A stretch of 64,000 nt of DNA from a virus. Positions 20,951-31,074 of the stretch are shown here, piece by piece. How positions within the stretch are numbered: the first letter of the stretch is position 1; each line of letters opens with the position of its first letter. The position numbers were made by a program, and so were the translations under genes. Where the stretch lies: the IMG/VR virus record IMGVR_UViG_3300034060_001466, positions 62,001 to 126,000 of that record; one strand, written 5' to 3'. Under the pieces are notes generated by a model. The model was not told where the DNA came from and made no database searches. It worked only from the letters and a program-made list of their open reading frames with translations.

Positions 20951-21616
20951 TTATGATTCTTTTAGTGACGTGTATATTTTAAGAACTGCTAAGTACGAGT
21001 CAATCATATCCATATACGGGGATCCAATTACCTCTTTTTTAACAATTTGATCTTCGTATTTAAGTAGTACTTGATGAAGACTACTGCCTTCGGCCAGCAT
21101 AGGAGTTTCCTTAAATTGTTCGTACACGTCAAACTTACCGGCATTTCCTTTTGCTCCAATTGCATTTTTTAGTTCCCCAGGAGAAAATATGAATAGACTC
21201 TCTTGATTATTATTTAATAAATTGTCAAGTACTTTCTTTCTTAACATGCCAGTAGATTGAGCAATATCAATTAGTGCATTGCCTTGAGCACCGTATGCTA
21301 TACCTTCAATTGAAATGATTCGGTTAGGCTCATCTTTAATAACTTCTTCCACTCTATCGATTAATGTATCGACTAGTAGCGAATAATTAGCTAATTTAGC
21401 CCTTTCTACTCCAGAATAGGTATCATATTTAAAGTTCTTAGGGGGGAGAAAAATAAACTCTAGCTCAGGAAATTCTAATTGAGTGTCCTCTAGTAACTTC
21501 CGGTGGGCTTTAGTCGTATTGGAATTGACACACGCGATCCAGCGAAAACTTTTAAAGTCTTTGCAAATACAAACAGCTGGAAACTGTATTGAGAAATCTA
21601 TTCCTATTACTACCAA
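20951..21616 (-). CDS. RuvC-like Holliday-junction resolvase / RNase H-fold nuclease
   Basis: 221 residues with the layout of RuvC-type nucleases: a first strand with acidic residue (VVIGIDFS, D7), a second motif (SIEGIAYGAQGNALIDIA, E104), a conserved Pro-x-x-Leu-Lys...Gly-Lys-Gly-like stretch (SPGELKNAIGAKGNAGK), and a C-terminal acidic pair (YMDMIDSYLAV, D203/D206). In T4 packaging and recombination, branched DNA is resolved by endonuclease VII (gp49). I see no gp49 here, so this gene may do that job. It is co-directional with gp55 and probably co-transcribed. Confidence 0.75.
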   Translation of the reverse strand: MVVIGIDFSIQFPAVCICKDFKSFRWIACVNSNTTKAHRKLLEDTQLEFPELEFIFLPPKNFKYDTYSGVERAKLANYSLLVDTLIDRVEEVIKDEPNRIISIEGIAYGAQGNALIDIAQSTGMLRKKVLDNLLNNNQESLFIFSPGELKNAIGAKGNAGKFDVYEQFKETPMLAEGSSLHQVLLKYEDQIVKKEVIGSPYMDMIDSYLAVLKIYTSLKES

Positions 21617-21855
21617 GAGTCATTCTAAGTGATTTGAAGTATTCTACTGAATAAAAAGATTAAGTTTTTTGAAACCTTTGTAAAATGTACTGTAGAATAA
21701 GGGTGTTGGGAGGGTATAGAGCTTAGAGTCTTAGGAACTTAGTCTACTTATATTATTAATATAAAGAATTAAGTAAACTTACTACCTTAATCCTAAGCAC
21801 TTAGCTACTTAGTCCTGATTTTTAGTATATTTCAACTAATTCATAAAATTAAAAT
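21617..21855. promoter_or_regulatory. Divergent intergenic region with repeated CTTAG motifs
   Basis: This 239-base gap separates leftward RuvC-like/gp55 genes from the rightward exonuclease-GroEL genes, so it should hold promoters for both. It contains five copies of CTTAG (starting 21722, 21730, 21738, 21800, 21808), two as ACTTAGTC. They flank an AT-rich inverted repeat (TTATATT-ATT-AATATAA) near 21749-21765. No coding signal is seen. Regulatory function is inferred. Confidence 0.4.
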
Positions 21856-22599
21856 ATGTTTGATCCACATCAATTAGAAAAAATGCTGTTCTTCGATATA
21901 GAAACAGCTGGAACAGTTAGCCATTCTGGAGATCTTTCAGAGAAAATGCAAGAACTTTGGGCAAATCGTTCGGAAATCCTTAGAAATCAATTGGGTGCAA
22001 AGTATCCAGACAATAAAGATAAATCAGACGATGAGCTTTATCAAATGAAATCAGCTCTTCACGCTGAATTCGGTAGAGTTGTCTGTATTTCCTTCGGTAA
22101 AATTAAATGGGTGGACGGCGAACCCGTAGCTCAAATAGTTTCCTACTCTGGAGAAGATGAAGAAGACATTTTACGTCAAGCCTTTAAGGTAATTGGTGGT
22201 CTTGGGAAAACTGGTGCTAAATTAACTGGCCATAACGTTAAAAGATTCGATGTTCCATATCTTTGCAAAAGAGCATTTATACTAGGAGTAGAAACACCAA
22301 TACCTCTTCAAGTATGGGATAAAAAACCTTGGGAAACTTCAATTATTGATACTTCTGAGCTTTGGTCATTTGGTGCATGGCAAGAAGGATTCACTTCACT
22401 CGACTTATTAGCCACTATTCTAGGAGTCGATTCACCGAAAGACGATATCAAAGGTGATCAAGTTCATGAGAATTACTGGGCCGGTAATATCGAAAGAATT
22501 AAAGAATACTGCCAAAAAGACGTAATTACGTTAATTCAGATAGCTTTAAAGCTTTCTAACCTAAACCAAATTGAAAAATCTGGTATAATAATAAAGTAA
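21856..22599 (+). CDS. DnaQ-like 3'-5' exonuclease (DEDDy, PolB-exonuclease type)
   Basis: 247 residues, single exonuclease domain. ExoI is FFDIETAG (D14, E16), ExoII is LTGHNVKRFDVPYL (D132), ExoIII is YCQKDVITL (Y218 and D222, the YxxxD form). This matches the free-standing family related to the proofreading domain of family-B polymerases. It should hydrolyse single-stranded DNA or RNA from the 3' end. The ATG follows an A-rich leader without Shine-Dalgarno. It is followed after 16 bases by groEL. Its role beside the polymerase's own exonuclease (42421) is unclear; repair or host-DNA turnover are possible. Confidence 0.85.
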   Translation: MFDPHQLEKMLFFDIETAGTVSHSGDLSEKMQELWANRSEILRNQLGAKYPDNKDKSDDELYQMKSALHAEFGRVVCISFGKIKWVDGEPVAQIVSYSGEDEEDILRQAFKVIGGLGKTGAKLTGHNVKRFDVPYLCKRAFILGVETPIPLQVWDKKPWETSIIDTSELWSFGAWQEGFTSLDLLATILGVDSPKDDIKGDQVHENYWAGNIERIKEYCQKDVITLIQIALKLSNLNQIEKSGIIIK

Positions 22600-22615
22600 A
22601 ATAACCACACAATAA

Positions 22616-24199
<1,584 letters not shown>

Positions 24200-24222
24200 A
24201 TTTAAGATTAGCCATCGAAGAA

Positions 24223-24254
24223 CGGCGCTTGTTGAGTAATACTCGCAGGCGCTG
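24223..24254 (+). terminator. GC-rich hairpin after groEL
   Basis: A 9-base-pair stem (CGGCGCTTG at 24223-24231 with CAGGCGCTG at 24246-24254, two G-T pairs) encloses a second 4-bp hairpin (GAGT-AAT-ACTC). It stands out in AT-rich DNA. The following CTCTGTTTTAG holds only four T residues, so this may be a weak terminator or an RNA-processing or stability element limiting read-through from groEL. Confidence 0.5.
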
Positions 24255-24298
24255 CTCTGTTTTAGAAGGGCGATAGATAAAATAAAGCAAAACCCTAA

Positions 24299-27200
24299 GT
24301 GGATAAAACATTTAAGGAAATATTAACAGATATTAAATGCGGAAAGCTAGCATCCCCAGCGTTTACGGAAGATGATTTAGCTAAAGTAAAAGCCTGTATT
24401 CCTGAACCAATAGCTCAACCTACTAAAGAGGTAAAAGTTACAGTTCCATCAGAGAGCTCATGCGTTAACGATGGATTAATCCAGGTTAAAAAGATCCTAA
24501 CCGAACAGCTTTCGAAACAAGATGTAGTTGTTGAACTTGGAACAATTAAAGGTAAAGTAGAAGAAGCACTAGATCATTACAAAGTCATTTCTAATTATTA
24601 TAAGGCTAGGGTTGAATTCTTTACTTCCACCATAAGTACAGTTGAACCTCTCACCTCCCAGTATCTGTATTGGACGGACGAGTATGATAGAACTAAAGCA
24701 ATTGAAGATAAAATAATTGAGGACTATAATTCAACGTTTCAGTCGTTTGACTATGTAAATTATGGAATCAAGTTAGTAGTTTCACTAACTGATTCTCAAT
24801 TTAAAACTATCACTACGTATAATTCAACTGTCTTATCTAATCTTATTACCCAAACCTATTTTAACTATATTGTCAATACTCCAATATACCTCAAGTATTA
24901 TACAGCTAGAAAAAATAGAATCTTAGCAGAAGAGCGTCAACTTCTTTCTAAGCAAGGAGCAGCAAATGCACTATCTCAAAGTATTCAAAACTATCCAGCC
25001 TTAAGCGATAGTTCAACAGTTGAGTCCACTTTAAATTCGCTAACTTCAAAAATAAGCGGTCAATTAATACCTATTTTTTCAGATACTGAATCTTCTCTAA
25101 CTGGAGGACTTATTGCTCCAGCTAGAACGGCTGTGTTTTCAATGAGATTAATCGATTTAGATTTTACTAAATTAACGGTCCCTAAATTATTGGAAAATGG
25201 AGAAACTTCTCAAGTTGAAAAAACATTAGTTATACGCAATAGCCCATACCTAAAAAATTCTCCATTCTCTAATTCAGTTGCTACTAGTTGTCAGTCAATT
25301 CCATTTGAGCAATACAAACAGAATAGAGACTATGATTTTATCTCTGGTGCTTTATACAACTTAACTGCTAGCGGATATAGAGGGCTTTATAAAAAATTAG
25401 CCAATCCGATTTCAAATCTATATACACCAGAGGAAAGAGGATTAACTGTTGATCCAACTAAAATTGATCCGTTAATAAAAGACGTTGAAAACGCGCCAGT
25501 TTCTTTAAAAGAAGGAGACATCACGTTTTATATAAGTAGTCAAGAAGCCTACTCTACCTTCTATGATACTGCTAATAAAAGTTTACCTGATAGAATTAAG
25601 AAAGAAAAGGAGCAGGTGTTTCCAGCGGAAATAGCACCAACTTTAACCTCCCTATCTACTATTGCAAAAAGAGAAGTTGCTGACTTTTTTAGAAGGACTA
25701 CTGACGCATCAATTAAATTAGCTAGACCGACTTCATATAGGGCAGGAGCTTCAACTGTTTATACACAAGGAGTATTCAAGTATTCTACGCTAGACACCGT
25801 GATTTCTCAAAGGTTAGCGTACTATCAAAAAGCATACGATGAAGCTGCTCTAAAAATACAGGCTTGTCAAAAAGATATCGCTAACTTAGATCTACTAATA
25901 AAAGAAAATTCAATGGACCCCAAGGTTCTTGAAGTTAAAATTTCCAAGATAAAATGTTTTAGCGAAGCAGCTAAGTCAAAAGCCGTTGCCAAAGATTGTG
26001 AAGCTGAAACTCTCGCGAAATTAGGAAAAGATCCTCTCTTTATTAGAACATTAAATGGAAATGATTCTAAATTACCTGACATGAATAACCCATGTTATTG
26101 GAAAGAGTTTGCAAAAGCGTTAAACAAAGTAAGTTTATTACCTATTCCTGATCTAAGCTCTCCATTATTTAGATATTATCCAATTAACAATATTATTCCA
26201 ACTCCACTTGGTATAGTAATGATTCCTATACCTCAAAAGTGGACTCCGTTATTTTCTTTATCTACTCCGCTTGGCACAATTGTTACATTTATAACAATGC
26301 CAGTCGTAATTGTTGGAATCCCATTACCATCAGTTTACGTGTTATACATAGCACCGGATGGTAGAAAATACATGCTAGTTGCTCCAAATATTCCATTCCT
26401 ACTAATCCCAGGTGGATCTAAAGTTGGATTTGAGGTAGACAACAGCCCAGCTTCTCAGAACCCATTAGGTATAAATCCAACTGACCCATTTAAAGGACAG
26501 CTTACTAAAGGCTCTCTAAGTATACCAATTACAATTTCAGCAAAAGCATCAAAGGCAATTAGAGTTGCAACCGTCGCCGCGGCTGTTGCATTAGGAAAGG
26601 GCATTGACATAAAGAATGGAGCAGGAGCAGTGTTAGGACAAATTGATCCTGTGACTTATCTTGCTAAATATACTGGGCTTTCTGAGAAATTAGCGGACGC
26701 CCTCGATATGGAAGCGTCCAATGATTTTACAAAACAAGTAAACGAATTTAAGAGATCAATTAACAAGCAATTCGATAGACTTGGGGAAATTCAAATTACC
26801 GCGATAACTAAGTTAAAGGAAAAGACTAGAAACGAGAGAGACTCTCAAGTTAAAGGCGCTGAGTCTGAAGAAAACTTAGCAAAGAAGCGCGAAACTAAAA
26901 AGAAGGCTCGATCGCTTGATCCAATAACACTACAGTCTAAAATTGATGGAGTGCTAGAAGATTTCAATAAGTACATTGATAAAATCAAATTAGGAACAAT
27001 TTCATTCCCTAACGATCCGACTAAATTAAATCCACCTCTACCTAATGCAGTTAGTGCGATGCAGCCAATTGTTGAACAAGCCGCAAAAGGCGAACTTAAT
27101 CTTGACCTCGACTCAGTTAACTTTATTGCAAAGATTAAAAGAATGGCTGCTCAAGTAGATACCTCAAAATTAAAATCAAAAAAATCGTTTAATCTAAACA

Positions 27201-28657
27201 AGCAAGAAGATATTGTTGAATTTAAAAAAGCGATAAAAGAGTACACAAAAGAGGCAATGGATTATCTGCAAGGAGTAAAGTCCCCAGCAGATGACATTGA
27301 TCCAAATTTAAGTGATGAAGAAAAAGCAAGAATAAAAAAAGCAGCCGATCTTAGAAAGGCTCGCTTAAAGTCGGCACTGGCGTTTACTTCGCTATCAATA
27401 GTCTCACCGAGTTTAAAATTATTTGATCCATTTGCCCCATGCTGCTCAACTGAAGAGACTTCACTTGAATTACCAGCGTCTCCTCAAATATTAGCCGCGA
27501 TTGCAATATTTAATGCGTTATTAGATGCAGTACTAAGCGGATTAACCGTTGAATCACTAAAAGCCTTACTTGGAGATTCTCTATCTAATATTGGAATATC
27601 TAGCATAACAAGCCTATTTGATTCTATACTTTCAGCATTTCCACCAATTGTTTTACCTAATAAAGCAGATTTAGTTGCAATTTCACAAGCAATGCTTATT
27701 CCAGTATTAACTGCATTACACGTCCCACAAGCACCAAATCCTTTGGGACTACCCTTTCCGATTCAAGTATCAATTCCATTAGACGCACTAATTAAGCCTC
27801 TTCTTAAATCAGCAATTGCTTACCTTCTTGAACTAATTTTAAGAATGCTAGCCGATGCTGGAAATTTATTAACGTCCGGAGCCGGATCGGCTGCTTCTAC
27901 GACAGTCGGTGAGATACTTCAATTAATACCATGTGGAAATTCACAAACCGCTACTGTAACTACAACCGCCGCTTCAAAATTCGTCACAATTACTTTACCT
28001 AATGGATTTAAACTTAAGCTTCCTAAAATTCCAATGATTCCATTAGACATAGTCAGTTATTTTTCATTACTTACCTCTACTGACTTGGTTGAATTAATCA
28101 GAAGCTTAATTAATACGGCAATCGACGGAATATTGCAACCGGTTAAGTCTATCGTTGAGCCAATTCTTGGATTAACTAAATCCTTAAAGGATCTATCGTT
28201 TAACATCATTGAATCAGCGAATCCATACATTCTTCCAATTAAATTAATTATAATGGCGCTTCAATTACAGATACCTAATTCAACAAAGGTTAGACTCACT
28301 AATTTAGATGCAATGGATTTGATTAAAGCCGCCTATATTCCAGTTATCACTGCTACTGAACCAGTCGTAAAAGAGATAGCATACTTGGGCGCAATCATAT
28401 CGTGTTCTTTTCTAAGTAAGCCCGGCGTTCAGTTAGCTAGAGTAGCATCAAGCCCATTTTTTAACCAGGATGATCTTCCGCCTTGGGAAAGATTAACTCA
28501 TAAAAATCCATTATTTGCAATATTTCTGGATGAGTTAGCTTGGAGATCAAGCCTACTTTCAACCGGCACCTTAATATTCCAAAGTAAAATGCCAGGGCTG
28601 TATCCAACCACCTGGGCACCAAGTATATTTGTTGATCCAGGAATTCATACAATTTAA
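24299..28657 (+). CDS. Large protein of unknown function (1,452 aa), possible virion component
   Basis: Starts with GTG (DKTFKEILTDIKCGK). Not recognised. The N-terminal 600 residues are largely helical with coiled-coil-like stretches (AYYQKAYDEAALKIQACQKD). Residues about 630-710 are unusually hydrophobic and Pro-rich (PTPLGIVMIPIP, GIPLPSVYVLYI). Residues about 840-1035 are charged and helical. Residues about 1055-1190 are again hydrophobic (LAAIAIFNALLDAVLSGL) without clean transmembrane spacing. It could be a tape-measure, ejection or membrane-interacting virion protein, but no motif proves it. It stands alone between groEL and an S1-domain gene. Confidence 0.7.
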   Translation: MDKTFKEILTDIKCGKLASPAFTEDDLAKVKACIPEPIAQPTKEVKVTVPSESSCVNDGLIQVKKILTEQLSKQDVVVELGTIKGKVEEALDHYKVISNYYKARVEFFTSTISTVEPLTSQYLYWTDEYDRTKAIEDKIIEDYNSTFQSFDYVNYGIKLVVSLTDSQFKTITTYNSTVLSNLITQTYFNYIVNTPIYLKYYTARKNRILAEERQLLSKQGAANALSQSIQNYPALSDSSTVESTLNSLTSKISGQLIPIFSDTESSLTGGLIAPARTAVFSMRLIDLDFTKLTVPKLLENGETSQVEKTLVIRNSPYLKNSPFSNSVATSCQSIPFEQYKQNRDYDFISGALYNLTASGYRGLYKKLANPISNLYTPEERGLTVDPTKIDPLIKDVENAPVSLKEGDITFYISSQEAYSTFYDTANKSLPDRIKKEKEQVFPAEIAPTLTSLSTIAKREVADFFRRTTDASIKLARPTSYRAGASTVYTQGVFKYSTLDTVISQRLAYYQKAYDEAALKIQACQKDIANLDLLIKENSMDPKVLEVKISKIKCFSEAAKSKAVAKDCEAETLAKLGKDPLFIRTLNGNDSKLPDMNNPCYWKEFAKALNKVSLLPIPDLSSPLFRYYPINNIIPTPLGIVMIPIPQKWTPLFSLSTPLGTIVTFITMPVVIVGIPLPSVYVLYIAPDGRKYMLVAPNIPFLLIPGGSKVGFEVDNSPASQNPLGINPTDPFKGQLTKGSLSIPITISAKASKAIRVATVAAAVALGKGIDIKNGAGAVLGQIDPVTYLAKYTGLSEKLADALDMEASNDFTKQVNEFKRSINKQFDRLGEIQITAITKLKEKTRNERDSQVKGAESEENLAKKRETKKKARSLDPITLQSKIDGVLEDFNKYIDKIKLGTISFPNDPTKLNPPLPNAVSAMQPIVEQAAKGELNLDLDSVNFIAKIKRMAAQVDTSKLKSKKSFNLNKQEDIVEFKKAIKEYTKEAMDYLQGVKSPADDIDPNLSDEEKARIKKAADLRKARLKSALAFTSLSIVSPSLKLFDPFAPCCSTEETSLELPASPQILAAIAIFNALLDAVLSGLTVESLKALLGDSLSNIGISSITSLFDSILSAFPPIVLPNKADLVAISQAMLIPVLTALHVPQAPNPLGLPFPIQVSIPLDALIKPLLKSAIAYLLELILRMLADAGNLLTSGAGSAASTTVGEILQLIPCGNSQTATVTTTAASKFVTITLPNGFKLKLPKIPMIPLDIVSYFSLLTSTDLVELIRSLINTAIDGILQPVKSIVEPILGLTKSLKDLSFNIIESANPYILPIKLIIMALQLQIPNSTKVRLTNLDAMDLIKAAYIPVITATEPVVKEIAYLGAIISCSFLSKPGVQLARVASSPFFNQDDLPPWERLTHKNPLFAIFLDELAWRSSLLSTGTLIFQSKMPGLYPTTWAPSIFVDPGIHTI

Positions 28658-28677
28658 AACTCTAGGCAGTTTCTGTG

Positions 28678-28683
28678 TATAAT
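28678..28683 (+). promoter_or_regulatory. Putative -10 element (TATAAT)
   Basis: GTATAAT just after the 1,452-residue gene and about 32 bases before the ATG of the S1-domain gene. No convincing -35 is seen. The call rests on position and match only. Confidence 0.3.
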
Positions 28684-28715
28684 TTATTAGTTAACTTTTT
28701 TAATCTAACAAAAAC

Positions 28716-29897
28716 ATGCAAAAAAACGAAAACGTCCAAGAAGTTATTGATTTTGACTTACTGTTTAGCCAGGGAAATTCCCGAGTAAACAAAAGCATTA
28801 AATTAACTCCAGCGGATAAAAAAGCGGGCTTAAAGATTTTCTGTAAAGAACCTTATGCCCAAGAGCTTTACGACAAGTACTATTCATCAAATACATTCGG
28901 CGCAACCGCAAATAAAGACTTTGAAATAGGTCATGTTTGTAAAGTAACTGCCAAGAAAATTGATTTTGAAAACAAACAAATCGAAGTTCAAGATGATGAT
29001 TCCTTGTCTACTATCTTTGTTCCATTTAGAGAATTTAGCGAAGAGCCTTCTTTGTTATTACAGAATGAAACAAGTGCAAAGTTCAAAGTTGTTATCTACA
29101 AAGCCGATGCCGGCGATTATTTAGGATCAGAAAAACGTTGCGCTGCTCTTTCTTACCGAGACGATCTTAACGAGTTCTTAAAAGAAGAAAAATGGTTCTA
29201 TGTTAAGGTTACTAACCTAGTTAAAGGAGGTTACCTTGCACTGTATAAAGGAACAGTTAAATGTTTCCTACCTGGATCACATGCTGCTGCAAACGTTATT
29301 CGAGACTTCAATGAATACTTGAATAAAGAGATTCCAGTAATGATTGAGAACTACGATCAAACAAATGATCTATTCATTGTTTCATACAAGAAATATATTA
29401 AACAAACTTTACCTCAAAGAGTTCACGAACTTAAATTTGGAGAAAAGTACACAGGTATTTTAACTAACAAACCTTATGATTTCGGAATGTTCGTTGAATT
29501 CCAAAACTATTTTACCGGGCTATTACACAAAACTGAATTTGCAAATTACGAAGAATTCAGTAAAGGTTATAAATCCGGAGATTCAATTGATTTCTATATC
29601 AAAGATATCGTAATCAAGAAAGGAGAGCCTAGAATTATTTTAACTGATTCATTAGAGAAAGTAGGAGAAGAGCAGTTAACTTGGCAAAACCTAAAAGACC
29701 GAATCGAAGGTCAAACATTAAATTTCACACTTAACAAACAAACTTTTGTTTTAGAAATTGAGTTACCTGATTCAGATACAGTTTTTACAACTGACGTAAA
29801 TCACCTTAAAGGTAGAACCAAGGTGAGCGATTCAGGCCAAATCCAAGTCTACAAAGTAGATGCGATTAGAAAGCAATTAAAGTTCGAATTCGTCTAA
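28716..29897 (+). CDS. S1-domain RNA-binding protein (ribosomal protein S1-like)
   Basis: 393 residues containing tandem S1/OB-fold units. Residues about 70-125 are a first divergent unit. Residues about 153-215 (WFYVKVTNLVKGGYLALYKGTVKCFLPGS) are a second, and about 240-310 (GEKYTGILTNKPYDFGMFVEFQNYFTGLLHKTEF) a third, with the typical Gly...G[FL]-V...G-[LF] pattern. This resembles pieces of ribosomal protein S1, which binds mRNA leaders. Genes here lack Shine-Dalgarno sequences, so it may favour translation of phage mRNAs or protect RNA; that is inference. It is followed by a long structured intergenic region before nrdB. Confidence 0.75.
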   Translation: MQKNENVQEVIDFDLLFSQGNSRVNKSIKLTPADKKAGLKIFCKEPYAQELYDKYYSSNTFGATANKDFEIGHVCKVTAKKIDFENKQIEVQDDDSLSTIFVPFREFSEEPSLLLQNETSAKFKVVIYKADAGDYLGSEKRCAALSYRDDLNEFLKEEKWFYVKVTNLVKGGYLALYKGTVKCFLPGSHAAANVIRDFNEYLNKEIPVMIENYDQTNDLFIVSYKKYIKQTLPQRVHELKFGEKYTGILTNKPYDFGMFVEFQNYFTGLLHKTEFANYEEFSKGYKSGDSIDFYIKDIVIKKGEPRIILTDSLEKVGEEQLTWQNLKDRIEGQTLNFTLNKQTFVLEIELPDSDTVFTTDVNHLKGRTKVSDSGQIQVYKVDAIRKQLKFEFV

Positions 29898-29907
29898 TTT
29901 TATAAGT

Positions 29908-29973
29908 TGCGTGGTATTATAGTTTCGATATAAATAATCCAGATGGATAACTCGAAATTTAAAATACCACGCA
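29908..29973 (+). other. Nested long hairpin in the leader upstream of nrdB
   Basis: Three nested pairings: TGCGTGGTATT (29908-29918) with AATACCACGCA (29963-29973), 11 bp; TTTCGA (29923-29928) with TCGAAA (29952-29957); and ATCC-AGAT-GGAT (29937-29948) at the tip. A TATAAATAA late-promoter-like box lies inside. It is followed by ATTTTAC, a weak T-run. It could be a terminator for the S1 gene, a regulatory leader or an operator. A second inverted repeat follows (GGCTAA 29996-30001 with TTAGCC 30028-30033). Confidence 0.5.
29929..29937 (+). promoter_or_regulatory. TATAAATAA box inside the nrdB leader hairpin
   Basis: Exact match to the T4 late core TATAAATA on the plus strand, but 160 bases before nrdB and embedded in the arm of an inverted repeat. 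An nrd gene would normally be early or middle, so this may be fortuitous or give a late RNA. Confidence 0.3.
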
Positions 29974-30097
29974 TTTTACTGTTCGCTGTTCACCTGGCTA
30001 ACCATATCAAGCATTTTGCAACCACTATTAGCCGACAGACGACACCATATTCGATTATTCAATCACTTACACACACTTAATTAAAAAAATTACAAAA

Positions 30098-31060
30098 ATG
30101 GAACCTATTTTAACAGAGAATCCAAACCGCTTCGTTGTCTTCCCAATTCAGCATCATGATATTTGGGAATTTTACAAGAAGTCAGAAGCGTCATTTTGGA
30201 CAGCAGAGGAAATTGACTTAGCAGCAGACTTAGTCGACTGGAGAAAAAACCTTAACGATGGTGAACGCCATTTTATTAAACATATATTGGCATTTTTTGC
30301 CGCAAGCGACGGAATCGTTAATGAAAATTTAGCTGAGAACTTTGTAAAAGACGTCCAGTATCCAGAAGCAAAATTCTTCTATGGCTTTCAAATCATGATG
30401 GAAAATATCCATTCTGAAACATATTCTCTGTTAATCGATACGTATATTACTGATCAAGACGAGAAAATGCACCTATTACGAGCAATTGACACAATCCCAG
30501 CCGTTCAGAAAAAAGCTGAATGGGCACTAAGATGGATCAAGAACTCAACTTTCCAAGAAAGACTCGTTGCATTTGCTGCAGTTGAAGGAATATTCTTTTC
30601 AGGTTCATTCTGTTCTATTTTTTGGCTTAAGAAAAGAGGCCTAATGCCAGGACTAAGTTTTTCTAATGAACTTATTTCCAGAGATGAAGGTTCTCATACA
30701 GACTTTGCAGTTCACCTACACAATCATCACATTGTAGATAAAGTGTCACCAGATCGAATTAAAGAAATTATATTATCTGCCCTTGAGATTGAGAAAGAGT
30801 TTATAATTGAGGCTCTTCCAGTTAAACTAATCGGCATGAATTCAGATTTGATGGCTCAGTATTTAGAATTTGTAACAGACAGACTATTATCTGATTTAGG
30901 TTGTGAACCTGTATTTAATTCAATAAATCCCTTTGACTTCATGGTTAACATCGCACTAAACGGAAAAACTAACTTTTTCGAAAAAAGAGTAGGCGAATAC
31001 CAAAAAGCAGGGGTAAAAACCGGAGATAACACCGGATTTTCATTAGACGCAGACTTTTAA
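30098..31060 (+). CDS. nrdB: Ribonucleotide reductase class I, small (beta) subunit
   Basis: 320 residues. It carries the diiron-tyrosyl radical site of class I beta subunits in full: D71 (AASDGIV), E102 and H105 (MENIHSE), radical Tyr Y109, E163 (AVEGIFFS), and E197 and H200 (RDEGSH). The spacing is that of the mouse/human R2 type. It reduces ribonucleoside diphosphates with NrdA, which follows after 14 bases, to supply deoxynucleotides. The ATG has an A-rich leader (AAATTACAAAAATG) without Shine-Dalgarno. A 200-base structured leader lies upstream. Confidence 0.95.
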   Translation: MEPILTENPNRFVVFPIQHHDIWEFYKKSEASFWTAEEIDLAADLVDWRKNLNDGERHFIKHILAFFAASDGIVNENLAENFVKDVQYPEAKFFYGFQIMMENIHSETYSLLIDTYITDQDEKMHLLRAIDTIPAVQKKAEWALRWIKNSTFQERLVAFAAVEGIFFSGSFCSIFWLKKRGLMPGLSFSNELISRDEGSHTDFAVHLHNHHIVDKVSPDRIKEIILSALEIEKEFIIEALPVKLIGMNSDLMAQYLEFVTDRLLSDLGCEPVFNSINPFDFMVNIALNGKTNFFEKRVGEYQKAGVKTGDNTGFSLDADF

Positions 31061-31074
31061 AAATACGAAACTAC

